DNA of 64,000 nt, taken from the NCBI RefSeq assembly GCF_025630775.1, contig NZ_JAOSZE010000015.1, positions 62,001 to 126,000 on the forward strand. Reading direction: 5' to 3'. Source of the stretch: Actinoplanes sp. KI2 (GTDB lineage Bacteria > Actinomycetota > Actinomycetes > Mycobacteriales > Micromonosporaceae). Every line of letters begins with the position of its first letter. The first letter of the stretch is position 1. Under the pieces are notes generated by a model, which was not told the origin of the DNA, did no database searches, and was given only the letters and a program-made list of their open reading frames with translations. Both the position numbers and the translations under genes were made by a program. Positions 21,548-29,819 of the stretch are shown piece by piece.

Positions 21548-23206
21548 ATGGGCCATCCCGCCATCCTGACCGTCGACGACGATCCCTCGGTCTCCCGGGC
21601 GATCGCTCGCGACCTGCGCCGGAAGTACGGCGAGGAGTACCGCATCCTGCGTGCCTCCTCCGCCGCCGAGGCGCTGGACGCGTTGCGGGAGCTCAAGCTG
21701 CGCGGCGGCCGGGTCGCCGTCATGCTGGCCGACTACCGGATGCCGCAGATCAACGGCATCGAGTTCCTGGAGCAGGCGATGGACCTGTTCCCCAACGCCC
21801 GCCGGGCGCTGCTGACCGCGTACGCGGACACCGACGCGGCGATCCAGGCGATCAACGTGGTCGATGTCGACCACTACCTGCTCAAGCCGTGGGACCCGCC
21901 GGAGGAGAAGCTCTACCCGGTGATCGACGCGCTGCTCGACGCGTGGGCGGCCACCGGCGACCGGGAGCTCGAGGACATCCGGGTGGTCGGGCACCGCTGG
22001 TCCGAGCCGTCCTATCAGATCCGCGACTTCCTGGCCCGCAACCTGGTCCCGTACCGGTGGTTCGGCGCCGACGAGCCGGAGGGCCGCCGCCTGCTGGAGG
22101 CGGCCGGGGTGGGCCCCGAGGCGGTGCCGCTGGTGGTCACCGCCGACGGACGGGCGATGTCGCAGCCCAGCACCGTCGAGGTGGCCGAGGCGGCCGGGCT
22201 CAGCACCACGCCCGGACGCGACTTCTACGACCTGGTCATCGTGGGCGGCGGGCCGGCCGGGCTCGGCGCGGCCGTCTACGGCGCCTCCGAGGGGCTCAAG
22301 ACGCTGCTGGTCGAGCGCTCGGCGATGGGCGGCCAGGCCGGACAGAGCTCCCGGATCGAAAACTACCTCGGCTTCCCGGACGGGATCTCCGGCACCCAGC
22401 TGACCGACCGGGCCCGCCGGCAGGCCGGCAAGTTCGAGGCCGAGGTGCTCAACACCCGCGAGGTGACCGGCCTGCGGCTGGACGGCTCGGCCCGGACACT
22501 GACCTTCGCCGACGGCGGCGAGATCTCGGCGCACGCGATCCTGCTGGCCACCGGCGTCGCGTACCGGCCGCTGTCGGCGGACGGCATCGCCCGGCTCACC
22601 GGCTCCGGCGTGTACTACGGCTCCGCCTCGACCGAGGGGCCGGCCTGCGCGGGCGCCGATGTCTTCATCGTCGGCGGCGCCAACTCGGCCGGCCAGGCGG
22701 CGCTGTTCTTCTCCCGGTACGCCAAGAAGGTCACCCTGCTGGTCCGCGGCGACTCGCTCGAGTCGTCGATGTCGTACTACCTGATCCAGCAGATCAACCA
22801 GACCGAGAATGTCGAGGTGCGCACCAACTGCGAGGTGCTCAGCGCGCACGGCGAGGGCCACCTGCAGGCCATCACCATCTGTGAGAGCAAGGGCACGCTG
22901 GAGACCACGGTCGAGTGCGGCGCGCTGTTCATCTTCATCGGCGCCGAGCCGCGTACCGACTGGCTGGGCACGACCGTCGCCCGCGACGACAAGGGCTTCG
23001 TCTTCACCGGCCCCGATCTGCTGGCGAACGGATCCCGTCCGAAGGGATGGGATCGCGACCGCGATCCGTTCTATCTGGAGTGCAGTGTTCCCGGCATCTT
23101 CGCCGCCGGCGACGTCCGGGCCAACTCGGTCAAACGGGTGGCCTCGGCGGTCGGCGAGGGCGCGATGGCCGTCACGCTGGTCCATCGTTACCTGGAGGCG
23201 CAGTAA
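21548..23206 (+). CDS. Response-regulator receiver fused to a thioredoxin-reductase-like flavoprotein
   Basis: 552 residues. Receiver domain 1-~122: acidic pocket DDD (10-12), phosphoacceptor Asp 62 in VMLADYRMPQ, Thr 90 and Lys 113 (LLKPW). Residues ~135-215 are a glutaredoxin/thioredoxin-like fold without its Cys pair (VVGHRWSEPSYQIRDFLARN). From ~228 it is a TrxB-type pyridine nucleotide oxidoreductase with FAD motif IVGGGPAGLGAA, NADPH motif VGGANSAGQAALFF and FAADVR-like C-terminal IFAAGDVRANSVKR. The canonical redox CxxC of TrxR is missing (GPACAGADV, a lone Cys). The architecture is known in databases as fused response regulator/thioredoxin-disulfide reductase. It is probably controlled by the kinase encoded downstream, with which its stop overlaps (TAATG). 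Confidence 0.9.
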   Translation: MGHPAILTVDDDPSVSRAIARDLRRKYGEEYRILRASSAAEALDALRELKLRGGRVAVMLADYRMPQINGIEFLEQAMDLFPNARRALLTAYADTDAAIQAINVVDVDHYLLKPWDPPEEKLYPVIDALLDAWAATGDRELEDIRVVGHRWSEPSYQIRDFLARNLVPYRWFGADEPEGRRLLEAAGVGPEAVPLVVTADGRAMSQPSTVEVAEAAGLSTTPGRDFYDLVIVGGGPAGLGAAVYGASEGLKTLLVERSAMGGQAGQSSRIENYLGFPDGISGTQLTDRARRQAGKFEAEVLNTREVTGLRLDGSARTLTFADGGEISAHAILLATGVAYRPLSADGIARLTGSGVYYGSASTEGPACAGADVFIVGGANSAGQAALFFSRYAKKVTLLVRGDSLESSMSYYLIQQINQTENVEVRTNCEVLSAHGEGHLQAITICESKGTLETTVECGALFIFIGAEPRTDWLGTTVARDDKGFVFTGPDLLANGSRPKGWDRDRDPFYLECSVPGIFAAGDVRANSVKRVASAVGEGAMAVTLVHRYLEAQ

Positions 23207-24669
23207 TGGCCGATGACGCTCCCACCCTGGTCCCGTGCGCGCCGGGCGTCCTCACCCCGGACGAGCTGCGCACGCTCTTCCTGTTCGAGAAGCTGACCGA
23301 CGAGCAGCTCGGCTGGATCGCCGCGCACGGCTGCACCATGCACATGCCGGCCGGCGGCGTGGTGATCCGCGAGGGTGACCCCGCCGACCAGTTCTTCGTG
23401 CTGCTCAGCGGCACCATCGCGCTCAGCCGCAAGGTCGGGCAGGACGAGGTCGAGACGAGCCGCACCGAGCAGCGCGGCGTCTACATGGGCGCGACCCAGT
23501 CGTACCTGCGCGACGACGGCGTACCCCGCAAGTACATGGCATCGATGCGGGCGCTGGACGACAGCGACTTCTTCGTGCTGTCGGCCGCCGACTTCAGCCA
23601 CATGATGCGCGAGTGGTTCCCGATGGCGATCCACCTGCTCGAGGGCCTGACCCTGGGCATGCGCAACACGGCCGCGGCGATCAGCGAACGGCAGCGGCTG
23701 ACCGCCCTCGGCGCGCTCTCCGCCGGGCTCATGCACGAGCTGAACAACCCGGCCGCGGCCGCCTCCAGAGCCGCCGGCTCGCTGCGCCAGCGGGTCGCCG
23801 GCATGCGGCACAAGCTCGGCATGCTCGCCTCCGGCAAGGTGCCGACCGACCGGCTCGAGGCGCTCGTCGAGCTGCAGGAGGACGTGATCGAGCGGGCCGC
23901 CAAGGCGCCCACGCTCACCGCCATGCAGACCTCCGACCTGGAGGACGAGCTCGGCGAGTGGATGGAGGAGCGCACCATCACCGGCGGCTGGGACCTCGCG
24001 GCCGTCTTCGCCCAGGGCGGCCTCGACACCGACTGCCTCAACGAGATCGAGACCCGGGTCGGCGCGCCCGACCTGCTCGACCAGGCGATCCACTGGCTCG
24101 GCTACGCGCTGGAGACCGAGCAGCTGATGACCGACATCGAGGACGCCACGAGCCGGGTGTCGACGCTGGTCAACGCCGCCAAGCAGTACTCACAGATGGA
24201 TCGGGCCGCGCATCAGTGGATCGACGTGCACAGCGGCCTCAAGAGCACCCTGGTCATGCTCACCCACAAGATCGGCAGCGGGATCAAGGTGGTCAAGGAC
24301 TTCGACCGGACGCTGCCGCAGATCCCGGCCCACCCGGCCGAGCTCAACCAGGTGTGGACCAACCTGATCGACAACGCGGTCCAGGCGATGAACGGCGTGG
24401 GCACCCTGACGATCAAGACGTATCGGGAGGGCGACAACGTGATCGTCTCGGTCGGCGACACCGGCCCGGGCGTGCCCGACGAGATCAAGAAGCGGGTCTT
24501 CGAGCCGTTCTTCACCACCAAGCCGGTCGGCCAGGGCACCGGCCTCGGCCTGGACATCTCGTACCGGATCGTGGTCAACGGCCACGGCGGCGACATCGTG
24601 CTCGACTCGAAGCCGGGCGATACGAAGTTCAAGGTGCGGCTGCCGCTGGCCGAGCCGGCGTCGACCTGA
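23206..24669 (+). CDS. Sensor histidine kinase with N-terminal cyclic-nucleotide-binding domain
   Basis: 487 residues from the ATG that overlaps the previous stop. Residues ~15-140 are a CRP-like CNB domain (MPAGGVVIREGDPADQFFVL, LLSGTIALSRK). Dimerisation/H-box ALGALSAGLMHELNNPAAAA carries His 177. HATPase domain: N-box ELNQVWTNLIDNAVQAMN, G1 GDTGPGVPDEIK, F-box VFEPFFTTK, G2 GQGTGLGLDISYRIV. No TM, so it is cytosolic. It probably phosphorylates the receiver of the upstream flavoprotein in response to a nucleotide or redox ligand. A strong terminator follows. Confidence 0.9.
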   Translation: MADDAPTLVPCAPGVLTPDELRTLFLFEKLTDEQLGWIAAHGCTMHMPAGGVVIREGDPADQFFVLLSGTIALSRKVGQDEVETSRTEQRGVYMGATQSYLRDDGVPRKYMASMRALDDSDFFVLSAADFSHMMREWFPMAIHLLEGLTLGMRNTAAAISERQRLTALGALSAGLMHELNNPAAAASRAAGSLRQRVAGMRHKLGMLASGKVPTDRLEALVELQEDVIERAAKAPTLTAMQTSDLEDELGEWMEERTITGGWDLAAVFAQGGLDTDCLNEIETRVGAPDLLDQAIHWLGYALETEQLMTDIEDATSRVSTLVNAAKQYSQMDRAAHQWIDVHSGLKSTLVMLTHKIGSGIKVVKDFDRTLPQIPAHPAELNQVWTNLIDNAVQAMNGVGTLTIKTYREGDNVIVSVGDTGPGVPDEIKKRVFEPFFTTKPVGQGTGLGLDISYRIVVNGHGGDIVLDSKPGDTKFKVRLPLAEPAST

Positions 24670-24682
24670 TCACCCGTTTGTG

Positions 24683-24713
24683 GCGCGGCCCGCATGGTTG
24701 AAGCGGGCCGCGC
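24683..24713 (+). terminator. Terminator of the nadK-flavoprotein-kinase operon
   Basis: An 11-bp perfect stem GCGCGGCCCGC with a 9-base loop, 14 bases after the kinase stop. It also shows that the next gene starts later (ATG 24733), because the earlier ATG at 24694 lies in the loop. Confidence 0.8.
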
Positions 24714-24732
24714 GCGGGTAGCTTCGTCGGGG

Positions 24733-25455
24733 ATGTCTTCCCACCCGTCGCGCAGGCGACTACTGCTCGTCCTCGGCGCCGTGCTCATCGTGCTGGCCGC
24801 CGTCAACGTCGCCGACAAGTACGGCCCGCCCCACACCGGACTGATCGCCGGTCCCGTCGTGGCCCTGGCGCTGGTGCTGCTCGCCCGCCGGGCCGGACTC
24901 ACCTGGCACGACCTGGGCCTGTCGAAACGCACCCTGCTGCCCGGCCTCAAGTACGCGATCGGCGCGATCGTCGCGGTCGGCATCGTTTACGCGGTCGGCG
25001 TCGCGCTGCCGTGGACCCGCCCGGCGTTCCACGACGTGCGGTACCACCTGCACCTGAGCGCCGCGCTGATGACCGCCTTCATCGTCGTGCCGCTCGGCAC
25101 AGTCCTGCTGGAGGAGGTCGCCTTCCGCGGGGTACTGCTCGGCCTGGTCAACCGGCATCGCGGCGCCACCTGGGCGAGCATCACGTCCTCGGTCCTGTTC
25201 GGACTCTGGCACGTCCTCCCGTCGCTGCGCCTCAACCACGCCAACCAGGCGGTCGGCGCGGTCCTCGGCACCGACGCGGCCGGCCGGGTGCTCACCGTGC
25301 TCGGCGTGGTCGCCTTCACCGCGCTGGCCGGCGCGCTGCTCTGCGAGTTGCGCCGGCGCAGCGGGAGCCTGCTGGCGTCGGCCGCCCTGCACTGGGCCAC
25401 CAACGGCATGGGCCTGCTGATCGCCGCCGCGCTGACCACGGTCCGCTTCGCCTGA
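24733..25455 (+). CDS. CPBP-family intramembrane metalloprotease
   Basis: 240 residues, about seven hydrophobic segments. Abi/CPBP motif 1 TVLLEEVAFRGVLLG (EExxxR), motif 2 SSVLFGLWHVLPS and motif 3 SAALHWATNGMGLL supply the Glu/His metal ligands of the RCE1-like fold. Members process prenylated or peptide substrates in the membrane; none can be named here. ATG 24733 was chosen over the in-frame ATG 24694, which lies in a terminator hairpin; TAGCTT precedes it by eight bases. It ends directly against the convergent TetR gene (TGATCA junction). Confidence 0.88.
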   Translation: MSSHPSRRRLLLVLGAVLIVLAAVNVADKYGPPHTGLIAGPVVALALVLLARRAGLTWHDLGLSKRTLLPGLKYAIGAIVAVGIVYAVGVALPWTRPAFHDVRYHLHLSAALMTAFIVVPLGTVLLEEVAFRGVLLGLVNRHRGATWASITSSVLFGLWHVLPSLRLNHANQAVGAVLGTDAAGRVLTVLGVVAFTALAGALLCELRRRSGSLLASAALHWATNGMGLLIAAALTTVRFA

Positions 25456-26034
25456 TCAGTCGGCGCCCGTCAGCAGCGTGACCAACTCGTCGATCTGGTC
25501 GTCGTCGATCGGGTCGCGGGTGGCCAGGACCCGGTACCAGATCAGACCGAAGACCAGGTCGGCGACGGTGGCGGGCCGGGGTACCGGTGGCAGGTCGCCG
25601 CGGGCCCGGGCGCGATCCACGAGTACGCCGAGCGCGTCCCGCCGCCGGTGCAGGAACCCGGCCCGGAACCGTACGCCGAACTCGGGGTTGATCTGCGCCT
25701 CGGCCATCAGCGCCCGCAGCACCGCGATCACCTGCGGCGTCCGCCCGAGCGCGAAGCTGGCCGTCAGGAAGGCCCGCAGGTCGGCGGCGTAACTGCCCTC
25801 GTCCGGGATCGGTATGTGCAGGTCGGCCTTCTCGGCGAGGGCCTCCAGCAGCACGTCCGCCTTGGACGGCCACCACCGGTAGATCGTCTGCTTGCCGGTG
25901 CCGGACCGCGCCGCCATGCCCTCGATGCTGAGCCCGGCATACCCGACCTCGGCCACCAACTCGGCGGCGGCGGTCAGGATCGCCTGCCGGCTCTCCTCGC
26001 TTCTCTTACGGCCTGGGCGCGTCACGGGGATCAT
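25456..26034 (-). CDS. TetR-family repressor
   Basis: 192 residues from ATG 26034. HTH: KRSEESRQAILTAAAELVAE and IEGMAARSGTGKQTIYRWWP; the C-terminal domain is of the TetR_C_16/33 type (LRAFLTASFALGRTPQVIAV). It is divergent from an SDR gene with a dyad between them, so it probably represses both. The stop abuts that of the convergent CPBP gene. Ligand unknown. Confidence 0.88.
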   Translation of the reverse strand: MIPVTRPGRKRSEESRQAILTAAAELVAEVGYAGLSIEGMAARSGTGKQTIYRWWPSKADVLLEALAEKADLHIPIPDEGSYAADLRAFLTASFALGRTPQVIAVLRALMAEAQINPEFGVRFRAGFLHRRRDALGVLVDRARARGDLPPVPRPATVADLVFGLIWYRVLATRDPIDDDQIDELVTLLTGAD

Positions 26035-26047
26035 GCTAGCGTTGAAA

Positions 26048-26069
26048 CGAACCGAGACGGACCGGTTCG
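26048..26069. promoter_or_regulatory. TetR operator CGAACCG-N8-CGGTTCG
   Basis: Perfect 7-bp inverted arms separated by eight bases, in the 51-bp gap between the divergent TetR and SDR genes. The typical TetR operator shape and position support divergent control. Confidence 0.75.
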
Positions 26070-26085
26070 AAATTGGAGGACGGAC

Positions 26086-26787
26086 ATGACCGAGCACACG
26101 AGTCTGGTCGTCGGGGGGACCTCCGGCATCGGGCTGGCGACCGCCCGCCTGCTCCGGCAGCGCGGCGCCACCGTGCACGTCGTCGGCCGCACCGAGCGGC
26201 CGATCGACCCCGAGCTGATCCCGCACCGGGCCGACGGCGGCGACCCCGAGCAGATGGCCGCCGTGGTCGACAAGATCGGGCCGATCGACTGGCTGGTCGT
26301 CGCGCTCAGCGGCGCCGAGGGCGCCGGCCCGATCGCCGACCTCGACGTGGCCACCCTGCGCCGGGCCTTCGACGGCAAGTTCTGGGCGCACCTGACCACC
26401 ATTCGCGCCGTCCTGCCGCGCCTCGCCCCGACCGGCTCGATCACGCTGATCGGCGCGATCTCGGCCCGGGCCGCGATGCCCGGCACCGCGGGCCTCGCCG
26501 CGATCAACGGCGCGGTCGAGGCGATGGTCAGGCCGCTCGCCAACGAGCTGGCCCCGATCCGGGTCAACGGCGTCTCGCCCGGTGTGGTCGACACGCCCTG
26601 GTGGAGCGGGATGCCGGCGGAGCAGCGCCGGTTCTACTTCGAGCAGGTGGCCCGGCAGCTGCCGACCCGCCGGGTGGCGACGGCCGAGGAGGTGGCCGAG
26701 GTGGTGGCGCTGGCCGCGACCAACCCCAACCTCACCGGCACCGTGGTCGAGGCCGACGGCGGCGCCCGGATCGCCGCCCTGACCTGA
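26086..26787 (+). CDS. Atypical short-chain dehydrogenase/reductase (SDR) without YxxxK
   Basis: 233 residues, ATG preceded by GGAGG. Rossmann dinucleotide motif LVVGGTSGIGLATARLL, VVALSGAEGAGP (NNAG position), catalytic-Ser strand ITLIGAISA, and RVNGVSPGVVDTPWW after it. At the position of the catalytic YxxxK the sequence reads LAAIN, so Tyr is Leu and Lys is Asn. It may bind NAD(P) but not reduce in the classical way, or it may be regulatory. It is divergent from, and probably repressed by, the TetR. Confidence 0.85.
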   Translation: MTEHTSLVVGGTSGIGLATARLLRQRGATVHVVGRTERPIDPELIPHRADGGDPEQMAAVVDKIGPIDWLVVALSGAEGAGPIADLDVATLRRAFDGKFWAHLTTIRAVLPRLAPTGSITLIGAISARAAMPGTAGLAAINGAVEAMVRPLANELAPIRVNGVSPGVVDTPWWSGMPAEQRRFYFEQVARQLPTRRVATAEEVAEVVALAATNPNLTGTVVEADGGARIAALT

Positions 26788-26796
26788 GTCACCGGT

Positions 26797-26837
26797 CAGG
26801 CCCTCTCCGGCGCGTCGAGCGCGTCGAAGAGGGCCTG
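26797..26837. terminator. Bidirectional terminator between SDR and sigma-factor genes
   Basis: CAGGCCCTCT and AGAGGGCCTG form a 10-bp perfect stem with a ~21-base loop between two convergent genes. Confidence 0.65.
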
Positions 26838-26853
26838 GCAGTCGAAGTCCACC

Positions 26854-27723
26854 TCAGGACGGTAGGACCAGGGCGGCATCGGGGAACAGCGTGATCGCCA
26901 GGATTCCGCTCGGCGTCGGGGTCAGGACCGCCATCCCGTACGCGTCGCCACGCCACCACACCGAGACCCCCGGCTGCCCGTTCACGATCGCCGGCGTCAT
27001 CCGCCAATCGCCCGGCGCGCCCATCGCCGGCACCGCGAGGTCCAGGCATGCGTCCCGCCCGGACGCCCAGGTCGCCGAGCCGCTCTGCTGGATCGAGGCG
27101 TCGGCCCGCAGCACCTCGCGGAACGCCACCGGGTCGGCCGCCTCCCACGCCGCCATGTACTTCGCGAGCAGCTCCCGGGCCCGCGGGTCGTCCGGCTCGA
27201 GCACCTCGTCGCGGCGCGGCGCCACCTCGTCGATCCGCTGCCGGGCCCGCTGCAGCGCGCTCTTCACGGCCGGCACCGACAGACCGAGGATCTCCCCGGT
27301 CTCGGCCGCCGAGAACGCCAGCACGTCGCGCAGCAGCAGGACGGCCCGCTGCCGGGCCGGCAGGTACTGCAAACCGGCGACGAAGGCCAGCCGTACGCTC
27401 TCCCGCTCGGTCACCGAGTCGGCCGGGTCGGTGGGGAACGGCCCGATCCACCCCTGGGCCCCGTCCGCGCCGCTCGGCAACGCCCGCCGCCCACGTCCGT
27501 CCAACGCGGTCAGGCACGCGTTCGTGGCGATCCGGTACAGCCAGGTCCGCACCGAGGACTGCTGCCGGAAGCCGTTCCACCCGCGCAGCGCCCGCAGGTA
27601 GGTCTCCTGCACCGCGTCCTCGGCGTCGTCCCGCGCCCCGAGCATCCGGTACGCGTGCGCGAGCAGCCCCCGCCGCTCCCGGTCGAAGGCCTCGGTCAGA
27701 GTCCCAGCTTCGGCCGTGTCCAC
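26854..27723 (-). CDS. ECF sigma factor with C-terminal SnoaL-like domain
   Basis: 289 residues from GTG 27723. Region 2: ERRGLLAHAYRMLGARDDAEDAVQETYLRA; region 4: LQYLPARQRAVLLLRDVLAF, then AAETGEILGLSVPAVKSALQRAR. After residue ~185 a SnoaL-fold extension follows (LLAKYMAAWEAADPVAFREV, LAITLFPDAALV). This is the layout of the SigX5/ECF56-type sigma factors, which lack a classical anti-sigma and are regulated through the SnoaL domain. The start overlaps the end of the alpha/beta hydrolase gene by 28 bp, so the two form an operon. Confidence 0.88.
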   Translation of the reverse strand: MDTAEAGTLTEAFDRERRGLLAHAYRMLGARDDAEDAVQETYLRALRGWNGFRQQSSVRTWLYRIATNACLTALDGRGRRALPSGADGAQGWIGPFPTDPADSVTERESVRLAFVAGLQYLPARQRAVLLLRDVLAFSAAETGEILGLSVPAVKSALQRARQRIDEVAPRRDEVLEPDDPRARELLAKYMAAWEAADPVAFREVLRADASIQQSGSATWASGRDACLDLAVPAMGAPGDWRMTPAIVNGQPGVSVWWRGDAYGMAVLTPTPSGILAITLFPDAALVLPS

Positions 27724-28541
27724 GCCGCGAACCTCCCGATCGCCTCGTCGGCCTCCGTCGAGTATCCGGCCGCCATCTGGAACGAGTGCAGCCGCCCCGG
27801 GAAGACGTCGAGCCGCGCCTCCACGCCCGCGTCGGCGACCCGTTCGGCCAGCCGCTCGCCCTCGCCGAGCGGCCCCTCGGCCCCGCCCGCCTGGACGAAG
27901 ACCGGCGGCAGCCCGCTCAGGTCGGCGTGGAACGCGTTCACCGCCGGGTCGGTGCCGCTCACCCCGTCCGGCAGGTACGCGTCGATCAGCGCCCGGATCA
28001 TCGGCCGGGTGAAGAACGTGTCGGTGGCGGCGTTCGTGTCGTAGCTGGCCGCGGCGAGCGCCCGATCCGTGTCCAGCCAGGGCGAGATCAGCAGCAGCGC
28101 CTCGGCCCCCGGCACCCGCAACGCGGTGTACACCACCAGCTGGGCACCGGCCGAGTCGGCGGCCAGCACCGTGCGCAGCCCCTGGGCGCGCAGCCACCGA
28201 TACGCCGTGACCACGTCGTCGAGCTGCGCCGGATACCGGAACTCGGGCGTGTGCCGGTAGGTGGTCAGCAGCACCGGCACGCCGACCGCCTTGGCCAGGT
28301 GCCCGTACATCTTGCGGTGCGAGTAGAGCGACCCGCCGACGAACCCGCCGCCGTGCACCGCCATGATCGCCCGCCCCGGCGCGGCGTCGTGCGGCCGCAG
28401 CCACATCGCGGGCACCCCGCCGGCCGAGACCTCGAGGTAGTCCACGCCGCCCGGCTCGCCGGTCACGTCACCCCAGTGGTCGCCCCCGCCGCGGCCGGTG
28501 CCGGCGGTCCATTCCGCATACAGCTCTTCGATGGCATCCAT
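27696..28541 (-). CDS. Alpha/beta hydrolase, hormone-sensitive-lipase family
   Basis: 281 residues. Oxyanion motif AVHGGGFVGG at ~60-70, nucleophile in VLAADSAGAQLVVY (the usual GDSAG here reads ADSAG), acid in the region ADLSGLPPVFVQAGGAEG and catalytic His in GRLHSFQMA. A cytosolic esterase/lipase; substrate unknown. It overlaps the downstream sigma factor, suggesting co-expression. Confidence 0.88.
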   Translation of the reverse strand: MDAIEELYAEWTAGTGRGGGDHWGDVTGEPGGVDYLEVSAGGVPAMWLRPHDAAPGRAIMAVHGGGFVGGSLYSHRKMYGHLAKAVGVPVLLTTYRHTPEFRYPAQLDDVVTAYRWLRAQGLRTVLAADSAGAQLVVYTALRVPGAEALLLISPWLDTDRALAAASYDTNAATDTFFTRPMIRALIDAYLPDGVSGTDPAVNAFHADLSGLPPVFVQAGGAEGPLGEGERLAERVADAGVEARLDVFPGRLHSFQMAAGYSTEADEAIGRFAAWTRPKLGL

Positions 28542-28578
28542 GCCGGTACAGACCCGGCACCCGGCCCAAAGGAATCGG

Positions 28579-28995
28579 TCAGGGGTGGTCGAGGGCCTTC
28601 GCGAGCGGCACCCCGTCCAGGCGGGAGAGCACCATCGACCGGAACTGCGGGCAGCTCTGGTAGTCGTCGTGGCGGCAGCGAAGGCCGTGCTCCAGCAGGG
28701 TCGCCGACAGCGTCAGCCGCTCGATCCGCTCCCGTACCCGTTCCAGCTGGGCGAGCAGCAGCGCCCGCCGGTCGGCCGGGTCGGCCGCGTCGAACAGCTC
28801 ACGCAGCTCCGCCAGGCTGAACCCGGCGTCCTTGCAGATCTGGATCTCGGCCACCCGGCTCAGGTCGGCCGGCCCGTAGACGCGGCGGCCGGCCACCCGG
28901 CGGGCGGGCGCGAGCAGGCCCACGTCCTCCCAGTGGCGCAGCACGTGGGTGGCGACGCCGGCCCGGGCCGCCAGCTCGCCGATCGTGTACTCCAC
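28579..28995 (-). CDS. MerR-family regulator
   Basis: 138 residues from GTG. MerR HTH (YTIGELAARAGVATHVLRHW, GLLAPARRVAGRRVYGPADL), a long dimerisation helix and a C-terminal CRHDDYQSCPQF with two Cys that could bind metal or sense redox. It is divergent from a methyltransferase with a 22-bp MerR operator between. It probably activates or represses that gene by promoter untwisting. Confidence 0.87.
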   Translation of the reverse strand: MEYTIGELAARAGVATHVLRHWEDVGLLAPARRVAGRRVYGPADLSRVAEIQICKDAGFSLAELRELFDAADPADRRALLLAQLERVRERIERLTLSATLLEHGLRCRHDDYQSCPQFRSMVLSRLDGVPLAKALDHP

Positions 28996-29013
28996 CGGGC
29001 ACCCCCAACGGTT

Positions 29014-29035
29014 GACTTCAGGTCGACCTTAAGTC
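29014..29035. promoter_or_regulatory. MerR operator (22-bp dyad GACTT-AGGTC-GACCT-AAGTC)
   Basis: An inverted repeat perfect but for one base pair, between the divergent MerR and methyltransferase genes; TTGACT at 29012-29017 can serve as -35. This is the classical MerR arrangement. Confidence 0.75.
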
Positions 29036-29048
29036 GCACGATGGGCGC

Positions 29049-29810
29049 ATGGCCGAGACGCACAGCGCATACACCGATACCGAGTCGTTGATCCGCCTGC
29101 TCGACGTGGCCGAGCGCCTGCCCGGCGCGGTCGCCCTGCGTGAGCGCGGCTACGAGCTGTTGCGGCCCCCGCCGGGCGCGACCGTGGTGGACGTCGGTTG
29201 CGGGGCCGGCCGGGCGGTGGCCGACCTGGCCGAGCGCGGCTGCCGGGCCATCGGGGTGGACCTCGACCCGGGCATGCTGGCCGCCGCGCGGGCGAGATTT
29301 CCCGAGCTGGACCTGCGCTCCGCCGATGTGACCGCGCTGCCGCTCGACGACGGCGCGGCCCTGGGCTACCGGGCCGACAAGGTCTACCACATGCTGCAAG
29401 AGCCGGCGGCGGCGCTGGCCGAGGCGCGGCGGGTGCTCGCCCCCGGTGGCCGGATCGTGCTGGTCGGACAGGACTGGGACACCATGCTCGTCGACTCCGA
29501 CCAGGGCGAGCTGACCCGCCGGATCGTGGCCGCGCGCGCCGACACCATCCCGCGCCCGCGGATCGCCCGCTCCTACCGCACGCTGCTGCTCGACGCCGGC
29601 TTCCGGGAGGCCACGCTCGAGGTACACACCGCGGTCTTCACCGACCCGCCGACGGTGTCGCTGCTGGAGAAGCACGCGACCACCGCCCGCGACGCCGGCG
29701 CGATCACCGACGCCGAGCTGAAGGGGTGGCTCGACGAGCAGCGGGAGCGGGCCGCCGCGGGCCGGCTGACCCTGGCCATCCCGATGTTCCTGGCCGCCGC
29801 GACCCGCTGA
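29049..29810 (+). CDS. SAM-dependent methyltransferase
   Basis: 253 residues. Motif I VVDVGCGAGRAVADLAERG, motif II GVDLDPGMLAAARARF, motif III SADVTALPLDDG, post-I VYHMLQEPAAALAEARRVLA and PGGRIVLVGQDWD. A class I fold, cytosolic. It is controlled by the divergent MerR regulator. Small-molecule substrate unknown. Confidence 0.87.
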   Translation: MAETHSAYTDTESLIRLLDVAERLPGAVALRERGYELLRPPPGATVVDVGCGAGRAVADLAERGCRAIGVDLDPGMLAAARARFPELDLRSADVTALPLDDGAALGYRADKVYHMLQEPAAALAEARRVLAPGGRIVLVGQDWDTMLVDSDQGELTRRIVAARADTIPRPRIARSYRTLLLDAGFREATLEVHTAVFTDPPTVSLLEKHATTARDAGAITDAELKGWLDEQRERAAAGRLTLAIPMFLAAATR

Positions 29811-29819
29811 CCGCGGTGG

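Noticed and set aside
26789..27580. Minus-strand Arg/Gly-rich 263-codon frame
   Set aside because: A shadow of the sigma-factor gene in another frame, without recognisable domain.
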